A stretch of DNA of 64,000 nt, from assembly GCA_024707405.1 (NCBI GenBank), contig JANPZU010000006.1:117164-181163 (forward strand), given 5' to 3'. The DNA comes from Luteimonas sp. (GTDB lineage Bacteria; Pseudomonadota; Gammaproteobacteria; Xanthomonadales; Xanthomonadaceae). This document shows, piece by piece, positions 21,036-30,213 of this stretch (its first letter is position 1; each line of letters opens with the position of its first letter). The notes under the pieces were generated by a model, which was given only the letters and a program-made list of their open reading frames with translations, ran no database searches and was not told the origin of the DNA. The position numbers and the translations under genes were made by a program.

Positions 21036-21233
21036 ATGACCGCCAACGCCCAACCGACCCAGGCCAACGCGCAGCAGCGCTACGAAGTCCGCCGCGCCGA
21101 CTTGCCGTTGAGCTGCCCGCTGCCATCGATGGCGCTGTGGAACTCGCATCCGCGCGTCTACCTGCCGATCGAGGCCGAAGGCGGCCAGTCCGATTGCCCG
21201 TACTGCGGCGCGCATTTCGTCCTCGTGGACTGA
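21036..21233 (+). CDS. Small zinc-finger (CHCC type) protein
   Basis: This 65-residue protein has the zf-CHCC pattern: C-P-L-P, then H-P-R-V-Y-L-P-I, then C-P-Y-C-G-A-H-F. That gives one Cys, one His and a Cys-x2-Cys pair to bind zinc. It resembles NDUFS6-type zinc-finger proteins that are common as stand-alone genes in proteobacteria. It sits four bases before the GT4 glycosyltransferase gene, so the two are probably co-transcribed. Role unknown. Confidence 0.85.
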   Translation: MTANAQPTQANAQQRYEVRRADLPLSCPLPSMALWNSHPRVYLPIEAEGGQSDCPYCGAHFVLVD

Positions 21234-21237
21234 CGCG

Positions 21238-22389
21238 ATGGCGGCAACGCGCAAGGCGCGCCCGCTGACCGTCGTGCAACTGCTGCCGGCGCTGGAATCC
21301 GGCGGCGTCGAACGTTCCACCCTCGAGATTGCCGATGCGCTGGTGCGCGCCGGGCATCGTGCCATCGTGGTGTCGGCCGGCGGACGCCTGCTGCCGGCAT
21401 TGCGCGAGACCGGTGCCGAGCACGTCGAACTCGACATCGGCCGCAAATCCCTGCTGACGTTGCAGCACGTGCGGACGCTGCGGCGCCTGTTCGCCGACGA
21501 ACGCGTGGACATCGTGCATGCCCGTTCGCGCTTGCCGGCGTGGATCGGCTGGCTGGCGCTGCGCGGGATGCCGGCAACGTCGCGACCGCGCTTCGTGACC
21601 ACGGTGCATGGATTGAACTCGCCCTCGCGCTACAGCGCGATCATGGTGCGTGGCGAGCGCGTGGTATGCGTGTCGGAGACGGTGCGCGAATACGTGCTGC
21701 GGCACTACCCGAAGACCGATCCGACGACGCTTCACGTGATCCCGCGTGGTATCGACCCCACGCAATTCCCGCGCCGCGCATCGCCGGATCGGGATTCGCG
21801 CGAGCGCATCGCGTCGCTGCATCCGCAACTGGCTGGCGATGGCCCGCTGCTGCTGCTGCCGGGGCGCGGCACTCGGCTGAAAGGACACGCCGATGCACTG
21901 GCGCTGCTGGGCAACCTGCGCGCGGACGGCATCGATGCGCGGCTGTGGATGCCGGGCGCGCGCGAGGCCGCGCGCGCGGATTACATCGCCGAACTCGAAG
22001 CGGATGCGACTCGGCGTGGCATCGCCGATGCGGTCGCGATCACGCCGCCGACAGCAGCCATCGTCGAAGCGTATGCGGCCAGCGACCTGGTGCTGCAGCT
22101 CTCGCGCAAGCCCGAGGCGTTCGGACGCACGGTGGTCGAGGCGTTGTCGGTGGGCAGGCCGGTGCTGGGCTGGGCGCATGGTGGCGTGGGCGAATTGCTC
22201 CGTGAGCTGCTGCCCGATGGTGCCGTGGCGCCATTCGACGACGCACTGCTCGAGCAACGGGCGCACGCGCTGCTTGCGCAGTGTCCGCCGCTTCCGGCTA
22301 CGATGCCCTGCACGTTGCAGGCCATGCAGGACGCCACCCTCGCGATGTACGATGACCTCGTCGATGATGAACGCAACCGCCAGCACTGA
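21238..22389 (+). CDS. GT4 glycosyltransferase, probably LPS core/envelope glycan
   Basis: 383 residues with GT-B fold. It begins with VVQLLPALESGGVERSTLEIADAL, a typical GT4 acceptor-domain start. The nucleotide-sugar domain has LLLPGRGTRLKGHADAL and the E-x7-E signature region RKPEAFGRTVVEALSVGRPV. Enzymes of this type add sugars to lipopolysaccharide core or exopolysaccharide. Its end overlaps the O-antigen-ligase-like gene, consistent with joint work on surface glycans. Sugar donor and acceptor cannot be read from sequence. Confidence 0.87.
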   Translation: MAATRKARPLTVVQLLPALESGGVERSTLEIADALVRAGHRAIVVSAGGRLLPALRETGAEHVELDIGRKSLLTLQHVRTLRRLFADERVDIVHARSRLPAWIGWLALRGMPATSRPRFVTTVHGLNSPSRYSAIMVRGERVVCVSETVREYVLRHYPKTDPTTLHVIPRGIDPTQFPRRASPDRDSRERIASLHPQLAGDGPLLLLPGRGTRLKGHADALALLGNLRADGIDARLWMPGAREAARADYIAELEADATRRGIADAVAITPPTAAIVEAYAASDLVLQLSRKPEAFGRTVVEALSVGRPVLGWAHGGVGELLRELLPDGAVAPFDDALLEQRAHALLAQCPPLPATMPCTLQAMQDATLAMYDDLVDDERNRQH

Positions 22390-23698
22390 AGCGACGGGGC
22401 GCGCGCTGCCTGCACAAGGTTGGCGTTGGGCGCCGCACTGGGTGCTGGCCTTCGTTGCGCTCTGGCCCGCGCCCGGCTACGCCGAAGGCGTGATGGTGCT
22501 GGGCGCGCTCGCGGCGATTGTCTTGCTGCTGCGTGCGCGCTTCCGCGGCGGCGGCACCTTGCTCAGTGCGCCGGCCTGGGCGCTGACCAGCGCGCTGTTC
22601 TTCGCCTACTGGCTGCCGCAGCTCATCTCCTCGTTCGATGCGGTCGACCATGGTCGCGCGTTCCGCGAATCGCTGGTCGACCTGCGCTACCTGCCGTTCC
22701 TGTGGCTGGTGGCTGGCGCGGTGGCCGATGCGCGCGGACGCAGGATCACCTTCATCGGGCTGGCGGTCATCGTGGGCGTCTGGACGCTGGATGCGCTGGT
22801 CGAGATCGTGTTCGACACCAGCCCGTTGTTCTGGGGCATCGACGCGATCAAGCAGGCGATCAGTGGTCGCCCGATGTGCACCGAGGCGCAGCTTGCCGCC
22901 GCCGATCGCCTGGGCGGCATCCTCGGCCCGTGCAACCTCAAGCTCGGCGTGGTGCTGGCCAGCCTGTCGCCGTTCGCGCTGTATGCGGCAGGTCGTCGTT
23001 TCGGCATGGCCGGCTGGATCGTGGCCGCGGCCCTGGTGGGTATCGTGATCGTGTTCGCGGGTTCGCGCGCGTCGTGGATCACCTACGCGCTGGTGCTGGC
23101 GTTCTCCGGCTGGCGGTTGCTGGGTTGGAAGAAGCTCGTCGGCGTCTTGCTGGCCGGCGCTGCGGCGATCGTCGTGATTTCATTGACCTCGCCCGAGGTG
23201 GGCAAGCGCATCGAACGCACCATGCATGCGATGCAGGCCAGCGGATCGGGCGTGGACAGCGCGCTCTCGGGCCGCGCGCGCATCTGGGGCGCGGCGCTGT
23301 GCATGGCGCGCGAGCATCCGGTCAATGGCGTCGGCGCCCGCGGTTTCCGAGAAGCCTTCCCGGACTGCGATCCCGATGCGGGCGAAGTGGCTGCCTGGGG
23401 AGAAGGCCCGGCCTTCCATGCGCACCAGATCGTGCTGGAGATCCTCAGCGAAACCGGCATCATCGGATTGTTGCTGTGGCTGGCCGGCGCGGCCCTGGCC
23501 TGGCGCGCATGGCGCTATGCCGACGAGGAGGCGCGCGAATGCGCGCGGCCGGCGATGCTGGCGTTGGCAGTCACGGTGTTCCCGCTCAACACCCATCTCG
23601 CGTTCTACGCCACCTTCTGGGGCGGGCTGACGCTGATGCTGGCGGCGTTGTACGCCGGCAGTCTGCTGGCGCGGACGGAGTCGCCAGCGAAACCGTAG
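22364..23698 (+). CDS. O-antigen ligase-like (WaaL/Wzy family) membrane protein
   Basis: About 444 residues with some 10-12 hydrophobic segments and one large periplasmic loop containing a conserved Arg (SALSGRARIWGAAL) and His (GPAFHAHQIVLEILSETGIIGLLLWL). This Wzy_C arrangement is shared by O-antigen ligases and polymerases, which transfer or polymerise lipid-linked glycans at the periplasmic face. ATG 22364 overlaps the GT4 gene by 26 bases; ATG 22367 is equivalent. It is convergent with parB, with only 18 bases between. Confidence 0.85.
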   Translation: MMNATASTEATGRALPAQGWRWAPHWVLAFVALWPAPGYAEGVMVLGALAAIVLLLRARFRGGGTLLSAPAWALTSALFFAYWLPQLISSFDAVDHGRAFRESLVDLRYLPFLWLVAGAVADARGRRITFIGLAVIVGVWTLDALVEIVFDTSPLFWGIDAIKQAISGRPMCTEAQLAAADRLGGILGPCNLKLGVVLASLSPFALYAAGRRFGMAGWIVAAALVGIVIVFAGSRASWITYALVLAFSGWRLLGWKKLVGVLLAGAAAIVVISLTSPEVGKRIERTMHAMQASGSGVDSALSGRARIWGAALCMAREHPVNGVGARGFREAFPDCDPDAGEVAAWGEGPAFHAHQIVLEILSETGIIGLLLWLAGAALAWRAWRYADEEARECARPAMLALAVTVFPLNTHLAFYATFWGGLTLMLAALYAGSLLARTESPAKP

Positions 23699-23716
23699 GC
23701 GCGCTTCAGTCGGTTG

Positions 23717-24625
23717 CTAGCGGCGCAACCGTTCCAGCACGCCGTCGAGCGTGTCGAGGCTGGTGTAGTGGATCACCAGGCGGCCCTTGTTGCCGCGGCC
23801 ATGGGCGATGCTGACCTTGGCGCCCAGCGATGCCGAGAGTTCGTTTTCCAGCGTGGCGATGTCGGGCTGCGTCGCGGCCTTGCCGCCGGCCTTTTTCTTC
23901 GGTGCGGTCGGCACCTTGCCCGCGGCGAACTGCTGCGCGCGGTGCTCGACTTCGCGCACCGACCAGCCGTGTTCGGCGGCTTCGGAGGCGAGCTTGCTGG
24001 CAAGCTCCGGCGAGAGCGTCAGCAGTGCGCGTGCGTGGCCCATTTCCAGTCGGCGTGCTTCCAGCAGCGCGCGGATTGCAGGCGGCAATTCCAGCAGGCG
24101 CAGCAGGTTGGACACCGCGGCGCGCGAGCGGCCCACGGCTTCGGCGGTCTGCGCGTGGGTCAGGTCGAATTCGTCGATCAGCCGCTGCAGCGCCTGCGCT
24201 TCTTCCAGCGGGTTGAGGTCTTCGCGCTGGATGTTCTCGATCAGCGCCATCGCCACCACGGTGCGGTCGTCGACCTTGCGCACCACCACCGGGATCTCGG
24301 CCAGGCCGGCCTGCTTGGTCGCGCGCCAGCGACGCTCGCCGGCGATGATCTCGTAGGTGCGGTCGGGCAGTTCGCGCACCACGATCGGCTGGATCACGCC
24401 TTGCGACTTGATCGACTCCGACAGCTCGGTCAGCTTGTCGGCGTCCATCGCGCGGCGCGGCTGGTACTTGCCGGGACGCAGCGCATCGACCGGCAGGTTG
24501 CGCAGCGTGTCGGTCGGCGTGGCTTCCAGCTTCGGGGCCTCTGCGGCGGCCTTGGGGCCGAGCAGGGCTTCGAGGCCGCGGCCGAGTCCGCGCTTCTTGG
24601 CGGGCGCGCTCTTGGCTGCGCTCAT
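23717..24625 (-). CDS. parB: Chromosome-partitioning protein ParB
   Basis: 302 residues. ParB binds parS sites and uses CTP to form a sliding clamp for chromosome segregation. Visible elements are the N-terminal RGLGRGLEALLG motif (ParA-interacting), the CTPase core with GERRWRA and ENIQREDLNPLEEA, the helix-turn-helix QTAEAVGRSRAAVSNLLRLL and a C-terminal dimerisation domain. The ATG at 24625 overlaps the parA stop. No parS-like sequence was noticed in the window. Confidence 0.96.
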   Translation of the reverse strand: MSAAKSAPAKKRGLGRGLEALLGPKAAAEAPKLEATPTDTLRNLPVDALRPGKYQPRRAMDADKLTELSESIKSQGVIQPIVVRELPDRTYEIIAGERRWRATKQAGLAEIPVVVRKVDDRTVVAMALIENIQREDLNPLEEAQALQRLIDEFDLTHAQTAEAVGRSRAAVSNLLRLLELPPAIRALLEARRLEMGHARALLTLSPELASKLASEAAEHGWSVREVEHRAQQFAAGKVPTAPKKKAGGKAATQPDIATLENELSASLGAKVSIAHGRGNKGRLVIHYTSLDTLDGVLERLRR

Positions 24626-25431
24626 GCCTGTGTCTCCGTCACTTTGTCGTCCTTCTTCTGTTGTTCGCGTTCGCGCTGCCGGCGCAAGACCTCGCCAGCC
24701 AGGCCGAGGTAGGCGATCGCGCCGCGCGATGATTTGTCGTAGCCGACGATGCTCTGGCCGTGGCTCGGGGCTTCGGCCAGGCGCACGTTGCGCGGCACGA
24801 TGGTGCGGAACACCTTGTCGCCGAAATGGTTGACCAGTTCGGCCGACACCGCATTGGCCAGGTTGTTGCGCACGTCGAACATGGTGCGCAGCACGCCTTC
24901 CACCTCGAGTTCCGGGTTGAGCTTCTGCTTGATGGCGTCGATGGTCTGCAGCAGCGCGGTCAGGCCTTCCAGCGCGTAGTACTCGCACTGCATCGGCACC
25001 AGCACCGAGTCGGATGCGTTCAATGCATTGAGCGTGAGCAGCGACAGCGCCGGCGGGCAGTCGATGATGATGAAGTCGTAGCGTTCGCGGATCGGCTCGA
25101 GCGCGCGCTTGAGCCGTTGCTCGCGGCCTTCCTCGTCCATCAGCTCGATTTCGGCCGCTGTAAGGTCGGTGTTGCCCGGCAGCAGGTCGAAGCCTTCGGC
25201 CGTCTCCATGATCGCGTCTTCGGCGTGCAGTTCTTCCAGCAGCACGTCGCAGGTCGACGCATGCAGGTCGCGCTTGTCGATGCCGCTGCCCATGGTGGCG
25301 TTGCCCTGCGCATCGAGATCGATCAGCAGCACGCGCTTGGGCGTGGCCGCCAGCGCCGCGGCCAGATTGACCGCGGTGGTCGTCTTTCCGACGCCGCCCT
25401 TCTGGTTGGCGATGGCGATGATGCGGGCCAT
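24622..25431 (-). CDS. parA: Chromosome-partitioning ATPase ParA (Soj)
   Basis: 269 residues. It has the deviant Walker A motif QKGGVGKTT (residues 10-18), the A' motif LIDLDAQGNAT and Walker B YDFIIIDCPP. It segregates origins together with ParB. The ATG at 25431 starts directly with MARIIAIANQKGG, which is the family norm. It lies upstream of and overlaps parB, with rsmG upstream across a repeat-containing spacer: the conserved gidB-parA-parB order found in many bacteria. Confidence 0.96.
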   Translation of the reverse strand: MARIIAIANQKGGVGKTTTAVNLAAALAATPKRVLLIDLDAQGNATMGSGIDKRDLHASTCDVLLEELHAEDAIMETAEGFDLLPGNTDLTAAEIELMDEEGREQRLKRALEPIRERYDFIIIDCPPALSLLTLNALNASDSVLVPMQCEYYALEGLTALLQTIDAIKQKLNPELEVEGVLRTMFDVRNNLANAVSAELVNHFGDKVFRTIVPRNVRLAEAPSHGQSIVGYDKSSRGAIAYLGLAGEVLRRQREREQQKKDDKVTETQA

Positions 25432-25509
25432 GGGGTCCGGCGATCCTCGAATGCGGAGGGATTTGGCCGAGAAGCGCGGCCCGGACGGGAGATTATGCCG
25501 CGCCTCGTC

Positions 25510-25690
25510 GGGAATAGGGGTCGGGGGGTGACAAACCCGGTCGCCACCGGTAACGCCAATGACTTGCGACGGCATGCTTTGCCCAGGCAATCCGGGAATA
25601 GGGGTCAGGGGTGACAAACCCGGTCGCCACCGGTAACGCCAATGACTTGCTCCGGGGCTTCAGCTTTGCGCGCCAAGTCGGGGATGGGGG
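25510..25690. repeat. Tandem ~84-bp direct repeat between rsmG and parA
   Basis: A 57-58-base block starting GGGAATAGGGGTC and containing GTGACAAACCCGGTCGCC, then ACCGGTAACGCCAATGACTTGC, occurs at 25510-25567 and again at 25594-25650. The spacers between copies are also related. A degenerate third head (about 25680-25690) follows at the same period. Each block contains a small dyad, CCGGT-cgcc-ACCGG. Origin and function are not recognised. Confidence 0.8.
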
Positions 25691-25699
25691 TAAACCGTG

Positions 25700-26341
25700 C
25701 TACGCCACTCGTTCGACCACGACCAGGTGTCGCTCCGCCGCCAGGCCCGGAACGGCCAGCGGATGGATCGTTTCGACCCGCCAGCCGGCGGGCAGGGCGG
25801 CGATCTCGTCGTCCGGCCGGACGCCCTTCATCGCCAGCAGCCGGCCGCCCGGGGCCAGCAGGTGTCCGCCGACCGCGACGATGTCGGGCAGGGTCGCCAG
25901 TGCGCGGGCGGTGATGGCGGCGTAGGCGCCCGGTTCGTCCACCGCCTCGGCGCGCGATTCGATCACGCGGGCGTTGCCGAGCGCGAGCTTGCGCACGGCT
26001 TCGCGCAGGAAGCGCGCCTTCTTGCCGTTGGATTCGACCAGCGTGACCTGCAGCGACGGGAACACGATGGACAGAGGGATGCCGGGCAGGCCGGGGCCGG
26101 TGCCGAGGTCGGCGAGCGTGTCGATGCCGGCGACATGCGGGTGCATCGCAAGCGAGTCCAGCAGGTGCAGCGTGACCATGTCGCGCGGGTCGCGGATCGC
26201 GGTGAGGTTGTAGGTGCGGTTCCAGCGGTCGAGCAGGCCCAGGTACGCCAGCAAGGGTTCGGCCAGAGCCATATCGAGGCCGAGTGCGTCGAGGCCGCGT
26301 TCGAGTGTGTCGCGCAGGTCGGCGGGAAGTGGGTCGCTCAT
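25700..26341 (-). CDS. rsmG: 16S rRNA (guanine-N7) methyltransferase RsmG
   Basis: 213 residues, matching RsmG/GidB, which methylates G527 of 16S rRNA using SAM. It contains [21 protein letters not shown], the SAM-binding [15 protein letters not shown] and a [13 protein letters not shown] acidic-loop segment. ATG at 26341 is preferred to one nine bases upstream. Together with parAB it forms the widespread gidB-parAB neighbourhood. Confidence 0.96.
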   Translation of the reverse strand: MSDPLPADLRDTLERGLDALGLDMALAEPLLAYLGLLDRWNRTYNLTAIRDPRDMVTLHLLDSLAMHPHVAGIDTLADLGTGPGLPGIPLSIVFPSLQVTLVESNGKKARFLREAVRKLALGNARVIESRAEAVDEPGAYAAITARALATLPDIVAVGGHLLAPGGRLLAMKGVRPDDEIAALPAGWRVETIHPLAVPGLAAERHLVVVERVA

Positions 26342-26390
26342 GGTCGCCATTGTAATGAGCGGCCGGGGAGCGTCGGGACGATGGTGCCCG

Positions 26391-26975
26391 TCAGGCGCGC
26401 CAGGCCAGGGTGGCCAGGTAGCCCGGCATCGGCGCGAACGTGTGCAGCGTCCAGTCCGGCGGCAACCCCAGCGCGGGATCGCAGGCATGCAGCCGCCATG
26501 TGTCGCCCTCGTGCACGAATTCCAGTCGCTCCAGCCCGAAGGCGATGCCGCGGCCATGTGCCTTGAGCACGGCTTCCTTCGCGCACCACAAGCGGACGAA
26601 GGCGGTTTCGCGCCGGTCGGCGGGCATCGCCTGCAGCGCCTGCGCTTCGGCCGGGGTGAAGAATCGTTCGGCCAGCACCATCGCGCGGGGGCGCGGGCGC
26701 ATGAATTCGAGGTCGGCGCCGATGCGCACGCCCTTGCCGAGTGCGACCAGCAGTTGTTCGCCGCTGTGGCTCCAGTTGACATCGATCCCGGCGAACCTGC
26801 CGTCGAGGTGCGGGCGGCCATGGACGTCGCGCCAGATGCCGAGCGTCGCTTCGGGGGCATCCAGTTGCACTGCCAGCCAGGGGGTGGCCAGCGGCGTGGC
26901 CGGCGTGCCACGCGGGTGCGGCATCCAGGTGCAACGGACGGGGCCGGTGGCGAAGGTCGGTGAATCGGGAGTCAT
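26391..26975 (-). CDS. 4'-phosphopantetheinyl transferase (Sfp/AcpT family)
   Basis: About 194 residues. It has the family motifs WSHS (residues 68-71), GADLE with Mg-binding Asp88 and Glu90, and WCAKEAVLK (Glu134). These enzymes move phosphopantetheine from CoA to a carrier-protein serine, activating fatty-acid, polyketide or non-ribosomal-peptide carriers. ATG 26975 is chosen over an upstream TTG at 27014. No carrier protein or synthase is adjacent, so it probably serves genes elsewhere. Confidence 0.88.
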   Translation of the reverse strand: MTPDSPTFATGPVRCTWMPHPRGTPATPLATPWLAVQLDAPEATLGIWRDVHGRPHLDGRFAGIDVNWSHSGEQLLVALGKGVRIGADLEFMRPRPRAMVLAERFFTPAEAQALQAMPADRRETAFVRLWCAKEAVLKAHGRGIAFGLERLEFVHEGDTWRLHACDPALGLPPDWTLHTFAPMPGYLATLAWRA

Positions 26976-27176
26976 CTGCATCGAACGCAAGCCAAGGCCG
27001 CCAGCGTAAGCCAATCGCGGTGCTGCGGGGCGGCGTGCATGGGTGCTGGGCTTGCTCAGTCACGCGATGCGTTGGCGTAACCGGCAGGTAACACGATCCT
27101 CACATGCCGGCCGCCAACATTCGACTACCCCACGGCGGAGGCGTCGTCCTTCCATGTTCCGAACCGGAGACCATGC

Positions 27177-27434
27177 ATGAACTTCATCATCTACCTGATC
27201 GTGGGCGGGATCGCGGGCTGGCTGGCCAGCATCATCATGCGAACCGACGGCCAGCAGGGCATCCTGCTCAACATCGTCGTGGGCATCATCGGCGGAATGA
27301 TCGGTGGCTGGCTGCTGCCCGCCGTGGGCCTGGGGCTGGGCGGTGGCTGGCTGGGCTTCCTGATCACGGCGCTCATCGGCGCCATCGTGCTGCTGGCGAT
27401 CGTCAACCTGTTCCGGCGCGGCAGCGCACGCTGA
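27177..27434 (+). CDS. GlsB/YeaQ/YmgE-family small membrane protein
   Basis: 85 residues with three hydrophobic segments. The diagnostic pattern is IVGGIAGWLASIIMRTDGQQG, then GIIGGMIGGWLL and a C-terminal helix ending in basic residues (FRRGSAR). Members are stress-associated (often stationary phase or osmotic) inner-membrane proteins of unknown mechanism. It is monocistronic, with a strong bidirectional hairpin directly downstream. Confidence 0.9.
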   Translation: MNFIIYLIVGGIAGWLASIIMRTDGQQGILLNIVVGIIGGMIGGWLLPAVGLGLGGGWLGFLITALIGAIVLLAIVNLFRRGSAR

Positions 27435-27455
27435 GATACCGCCGGTGCGCAGGAA

Positions 27456-27486
27456 GCACAAGGCCCGGCAATGCCGGGCCTTGTGC
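27456..27486. terminator. Bidirectional terminator between the GlsB-like gene and xthA
   Basis: A perfect 14-bp stem, GCACAAGGCCCGGC / GCCGGGCCTTGTGC, with an AAT loop lies between two convergent genes. The short T/A runs outside the stem are weak. Confidence 0.75.
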
Positions 27487-27489
27487 GTT

Positions 27490-28269
27490 TCAGGTAGTGC
27501 TGTCGAGGCGCACCCAAGCCGGCGCGTGGTCGCTGGGTCGATCCCAGGTGCGCGGTGTCTTGTCGATGCCCGATTCCACGGCCTGCGCGCGCAAGGCATC
27601 CGAAACGAGGGTCAGGTCGATGCGCAGGCCGAGGTTGCGCCGGAACGCGGCCTGCCGGTAATCCCACCAACTGAAGATGCCGGCCTCGTCGTTGTGCAGG
27701 CGGAAGGCATCGTGTAGGCCCAGCGACTGCAGTCGCTTCAAGGCATCGCGTTCGGCGGTGGAGGTGAGGATGTGGTCGTCATTCCACACCAGCGGGTCAT
27801 GCACGTCGCGGTCGTCCGGCGCGATGTTGAAATCGCCCAGCACCACCATCCGCGGATGCGCCTTGAGTTCTTCCGACAGCCAGCCGTGCACGGCATCCAG
27901 CCAGCGCAGCTTGTAGGCGTACTTGTCGGTGCCCACATCCTGGCCGTTGACCACGTACAGATTGACGATGCGCACGCCGTCGATCGTCGCCGCGATCACG
28001 CGCTTCTGTTCGTCCTCGAAACCGGGGATGCCGATCTGCACGTCGTCGAGCGCACGTTCGCGCGCGAGGATCGCCACGCCGTTGTAGGTCTTCTGCCCGG
28101 CGAACACGCTGCGGTAGCCCAGCCCGGCCAGCGCGATATCGGGGAACTTGTGGTCTTCGAGCTTGGTTTCCTGGATGCCGACGACATGGGGTGCGACATC
28201 GCGCAACCACTGTTCTAGGTGCGGCAGGCGCACGTTGAGGGAATTGACGTTCCAGCTGGCGATTTTCAT
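27490..28269 (-). CDS. xthA: Exodeoxyribonuclease III
   Basis: 259 residues of the exonuclease III/AP-endonuclease family, acting at abasic sites and 3' ends in base-excision repair. Motifs are MKIASWNVNSLNVRLPHL, the metal-binding Glu in GIQETK, LGDFNIAPDDRDVHDP, and the catalytic His in DRPSDHAPAW. Length and start are standard. It is the last gene of a leftward run and ends at the shared terminator hairpin. Confidence 0.95.
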   Translation of the reverse strand: MKIASWNVNSLNVRLPHLEQWLRDVAPHVVGIQETKLEDHKFPDIALAGLGYRSVFAGQKTYNGVAILARERALDDVQIGIPGFEDEQKRVIAATIDGVRIVNLYVVNGQDVGTDKYAYKLRWLDAVHGWLSEELKAHPRMVVLGDFNIAPDDRDVHDPLVWNDDHILTSTAERDALKRLQSLGLHDAFRLHNDEAGIFSWWDYRQAAFRRNLGLRIDLTLVSDALRAQAVESGIDKTPRTWDRPSDHAPAWVRLDSTT

Positions 28270-28302
28270 GCCGCGATTGTATGCCGCGCGCGTGCGGGGC
28301 GA

Positions 28303-28740
28303 TCAAAGTCCGGACAGGGCATCGCCGATGAATTCCAGCAAGAAGGTGCCTGCCTCACCGACCGCATCGACCAGGTCGAAACCGCTGCCGACATCGGCGA
28401 CCGCTTCAGTCGCGCGCTGTCCGCTGCCGCGTGAAGCGCGTTGACGCAGGATCTTGTCGCGTTCGCCGGCATCCAGCCACACCCCGGCGCAGTGCGGGCA
28501 TACGTCGATCTCGACGCCATGGTGGTGCAGCGCCTGCAGCGCGGTGCCGTCGTTCGGGCAACGCAAGTCGCGTGGCGTGCCTGCAACGCGGATGCGTTCG
28601 AGCGGCGTCGCGCCGATGCTGGCATGCACCAGTCTGCCCGGCAGCCACAGGCCTTCGCATTGCAGGCACAGGTATTCGGTCGCGCCATCGGGCAACGCGA
28701 CGGCGCGCATGTCGATCCGATCCTGCGGGCAAGCGGGCAT
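28303..28740 (-). CDS. Zinc-ribbon (zf-TFIIB-like) protein
   Basis: 145 residues with two cysteine clusters, the second of which (CPNDG, then CPHCAGVWLDAGERDKIL) is the typical zf-TFIIB signature; the first is CLQCEGLWLPG. The C-terminal third is Ser/Ala/Gly-rich and ends in a hydrophobic helix. Probably a cytoplasmic zinc-binding protein, function unknown. It begins eight bases after the aldehyde dehydrogenase gene and was probably co-transcribed with it. Confidence 0.78.
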   Translation of the reverse strand: MPACPQDRIDMRAVALPDGATEYLCLQCEGLWLPGRLVHASIGATPLERIRVAGTPRDLRCPNDGTALQALHHHGVEIDVCPHCAGVWLDAGERDKILRQRASRGSGQRATEAVADVGSGFDLVDAVGEAGTFLLEFIGDALSGL

Positions 28741-28747
28741 GTCGAAC

Positions 28748-30163
28748 CTACCGGATGATGAAGTCGATGAACCTGGCCACTTTCGCATAGGGCGGCTTGA
28801 GCAGGTCGCTGCCGGCGCGGCGCGGCTGCCACAGGATCGGCAGTTGCTTGCCCATCGCGTCGAAGCCGGCGCGGCCGTGGTAGGCGCCCATGCCGCTGGG
28901 GCCGATGCCGCCGAAGGGCAGGGCGTTGATGCCGAAGTGCAGCACGGTGTCGTTGACGGTCACGCCGCCGGCCAGCGTGTCGTGCAGGATCTTCTCGACG
29001 CTGCCGCGGTCGTGGCTGAAGGGGTACAGCGCCAGCGGCCGGTCGCGTGCGTTGACGAAGGTGATGGCGTCTTGGAGGGTATCGACGGTAATGATCGGCA
29101 GGATCGGGCCGAAGATCTCGTCCTGCATCACGGCCGCGTCGTCGCCGGGTTCCAGCACCAGCGTGGGTGTGAACAGGCGTTGGGTGGCATCGTGTTTTCC
29201 GACAAGCGGAATTACTTCAAGACCGCGTGTGCGCGCATCGTCGAGATAGCCGCCCAGCCGCGCGAACTGCGCGTCGTTGATGATCCGGGTGTAGTCGTTG
29301 GCTTTGTCGAGGTCGCCGTAGCGGGCGGCCGTTTCGTCGCGCAATGCCTGTACCAGCAAGTCGCGGCGTGCACCATCGCCGACCAGCAGCACGTAGTCCG
29401 GTGCGATGCAGGTCTGCCCGCCGTTGAACCATTTGCCGGTCGCCAGTCGCGCGGCGGCGCGTTCGACCGGGAAATCGGCGCAGACGATGGCCGGCGACTT
29501 GCCGCCCAGCTCCAGCGTGAGCGGCGTGAGGTTGGGCGCGGCGGCGGCCATCACCTTGCGGCCCACGGCGGTCGAGCCGGTGAACACGAGATGGTCGAAC
29601 GGTAACGCGGCGAACGCGGCGGCGATGTCGGCGCCGCCGGTCGCCACCGCCACGCGATCTTCCGGGAAGACTTCCGCCAGCAGCGACTGCAGGAACGCGC
29701 TCGCGCGTGGCGTGTGCTCCGACGGCTTGAGGAACACGTGGTTGCCTGCGGCAATCGCGGTCGCCAGCGGGATGAGCGCGAGGTTGACCGGGTAGTTCCA
29801 GGGCGAGATCACGCCGACCACACCCACCGGCGCGTGTCGCACTTCGGCGCGTGCGGGCCAGAAGCGCCAACCGGTGCCGACGCGCTTTGGTTTCATCCAC
29901 TTGCGCAGGTGCGAGGACAGGTGGTCGATCTCGTTCAGCACTGTCATGCCGTCGGCGATCAGCGATTCGTGCCGCGAGCGGTGGCCGAAGTCGGCGGCGA
30001 TGGCGTCGGCCATCTCCGGCAAGCGTCGCTTGAGCGCATCGCGCAGGCGGCGCAGGTCGTCGCGACGTTGTGATTCGCCTGGCTTGCGTGCCTGCCAGGC
30101 AGCGCGCAGGCGGGCCAGCGTGGAGGGCAGGGTGTCGGATGACGTAGTGGCAGGCGTGTCCAT
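28748..30163 (-). CDS. Coniferyl-aldehyde-type aldehyde dehydrogenase
   Basis: 471 residues of the NAD(P)-dependent aldehyde dehydrogenase superfamily. The catalytic Cys lies in FNGGQTCIAPDY and the general-base Glu in LTLELGGKSP. The cofactor loop FTGSTAVGRKV and the C-terminal LPFGGIGPSGMGAYHGRAGFD are present. The overall pattern (short N-terminus, KRVGTGWRFWPARAEVRHAPVGVVG) is that of class-3/coniferyl aldehyde dehydrogenases, which oxidise aromatic or long aliphatic aldehydes. The ATG at 30163 is divergent from the gamma carbonic anhydrase gene. Actual substrate unknown. Confidence 0.88.
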   Translation of the reverse strand: MDTPATTSSDTLPSTLARLRAAWQARKPGESQRRDDLRRLRDALKRRLPEMADAIAADFGHRSRHESLIADGMTVLNEIDHLSSHLRKWMKPKRVGTGWRFWPARAEVRHAPVGVVGVISPWNYPVNLALIPLATAIAAGNHVFLKPSEHTPRASAFLQSLLAEVFPEDRVAVATGGADIAAAFAALPFDHLVFTGSTAVGRKVMAAAAPNLTPLTLELGGKSPAIVCADFPVERAAARLATGKWFNGGQTCIAPDYVLLVGDGARRDLLVQALRDETAARYGDLDKANDYTRIINDAQFARLGGYLDDARTRGLEVIPLVGKHDATQRLFTPTLVLEPGDDAAVMQDEIFGPILPIITVDTLQDAITFVNARDRPLALYPFSHDRGSVEKILHDTLAGGVTVNDTVLHFGINALPFGGIGPSGMGAYHGRAGFDAMGKQLPILWQPRRAGSDLLKPPYAKVARFIDFIIR

Positions 30164-30213
30164 GGCCCGGAGTGTAGACGGGCGGAGCCGAGCCGACGCA
30201 CTACAATGCCGGC

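Noticed and set aside
23717..25431. A parS site near parAB
   Set aside because: No TGTTTCACGTGAAACA-like palindrome was noticed on reading; a computed search would be needed to exclude degenerate copies.
25510..25690. CRISPR array or replication origin
   Set aside because: Only two full repeat units, spacers are themselves related, and no DnaA-box cluster or cas genes were seen.
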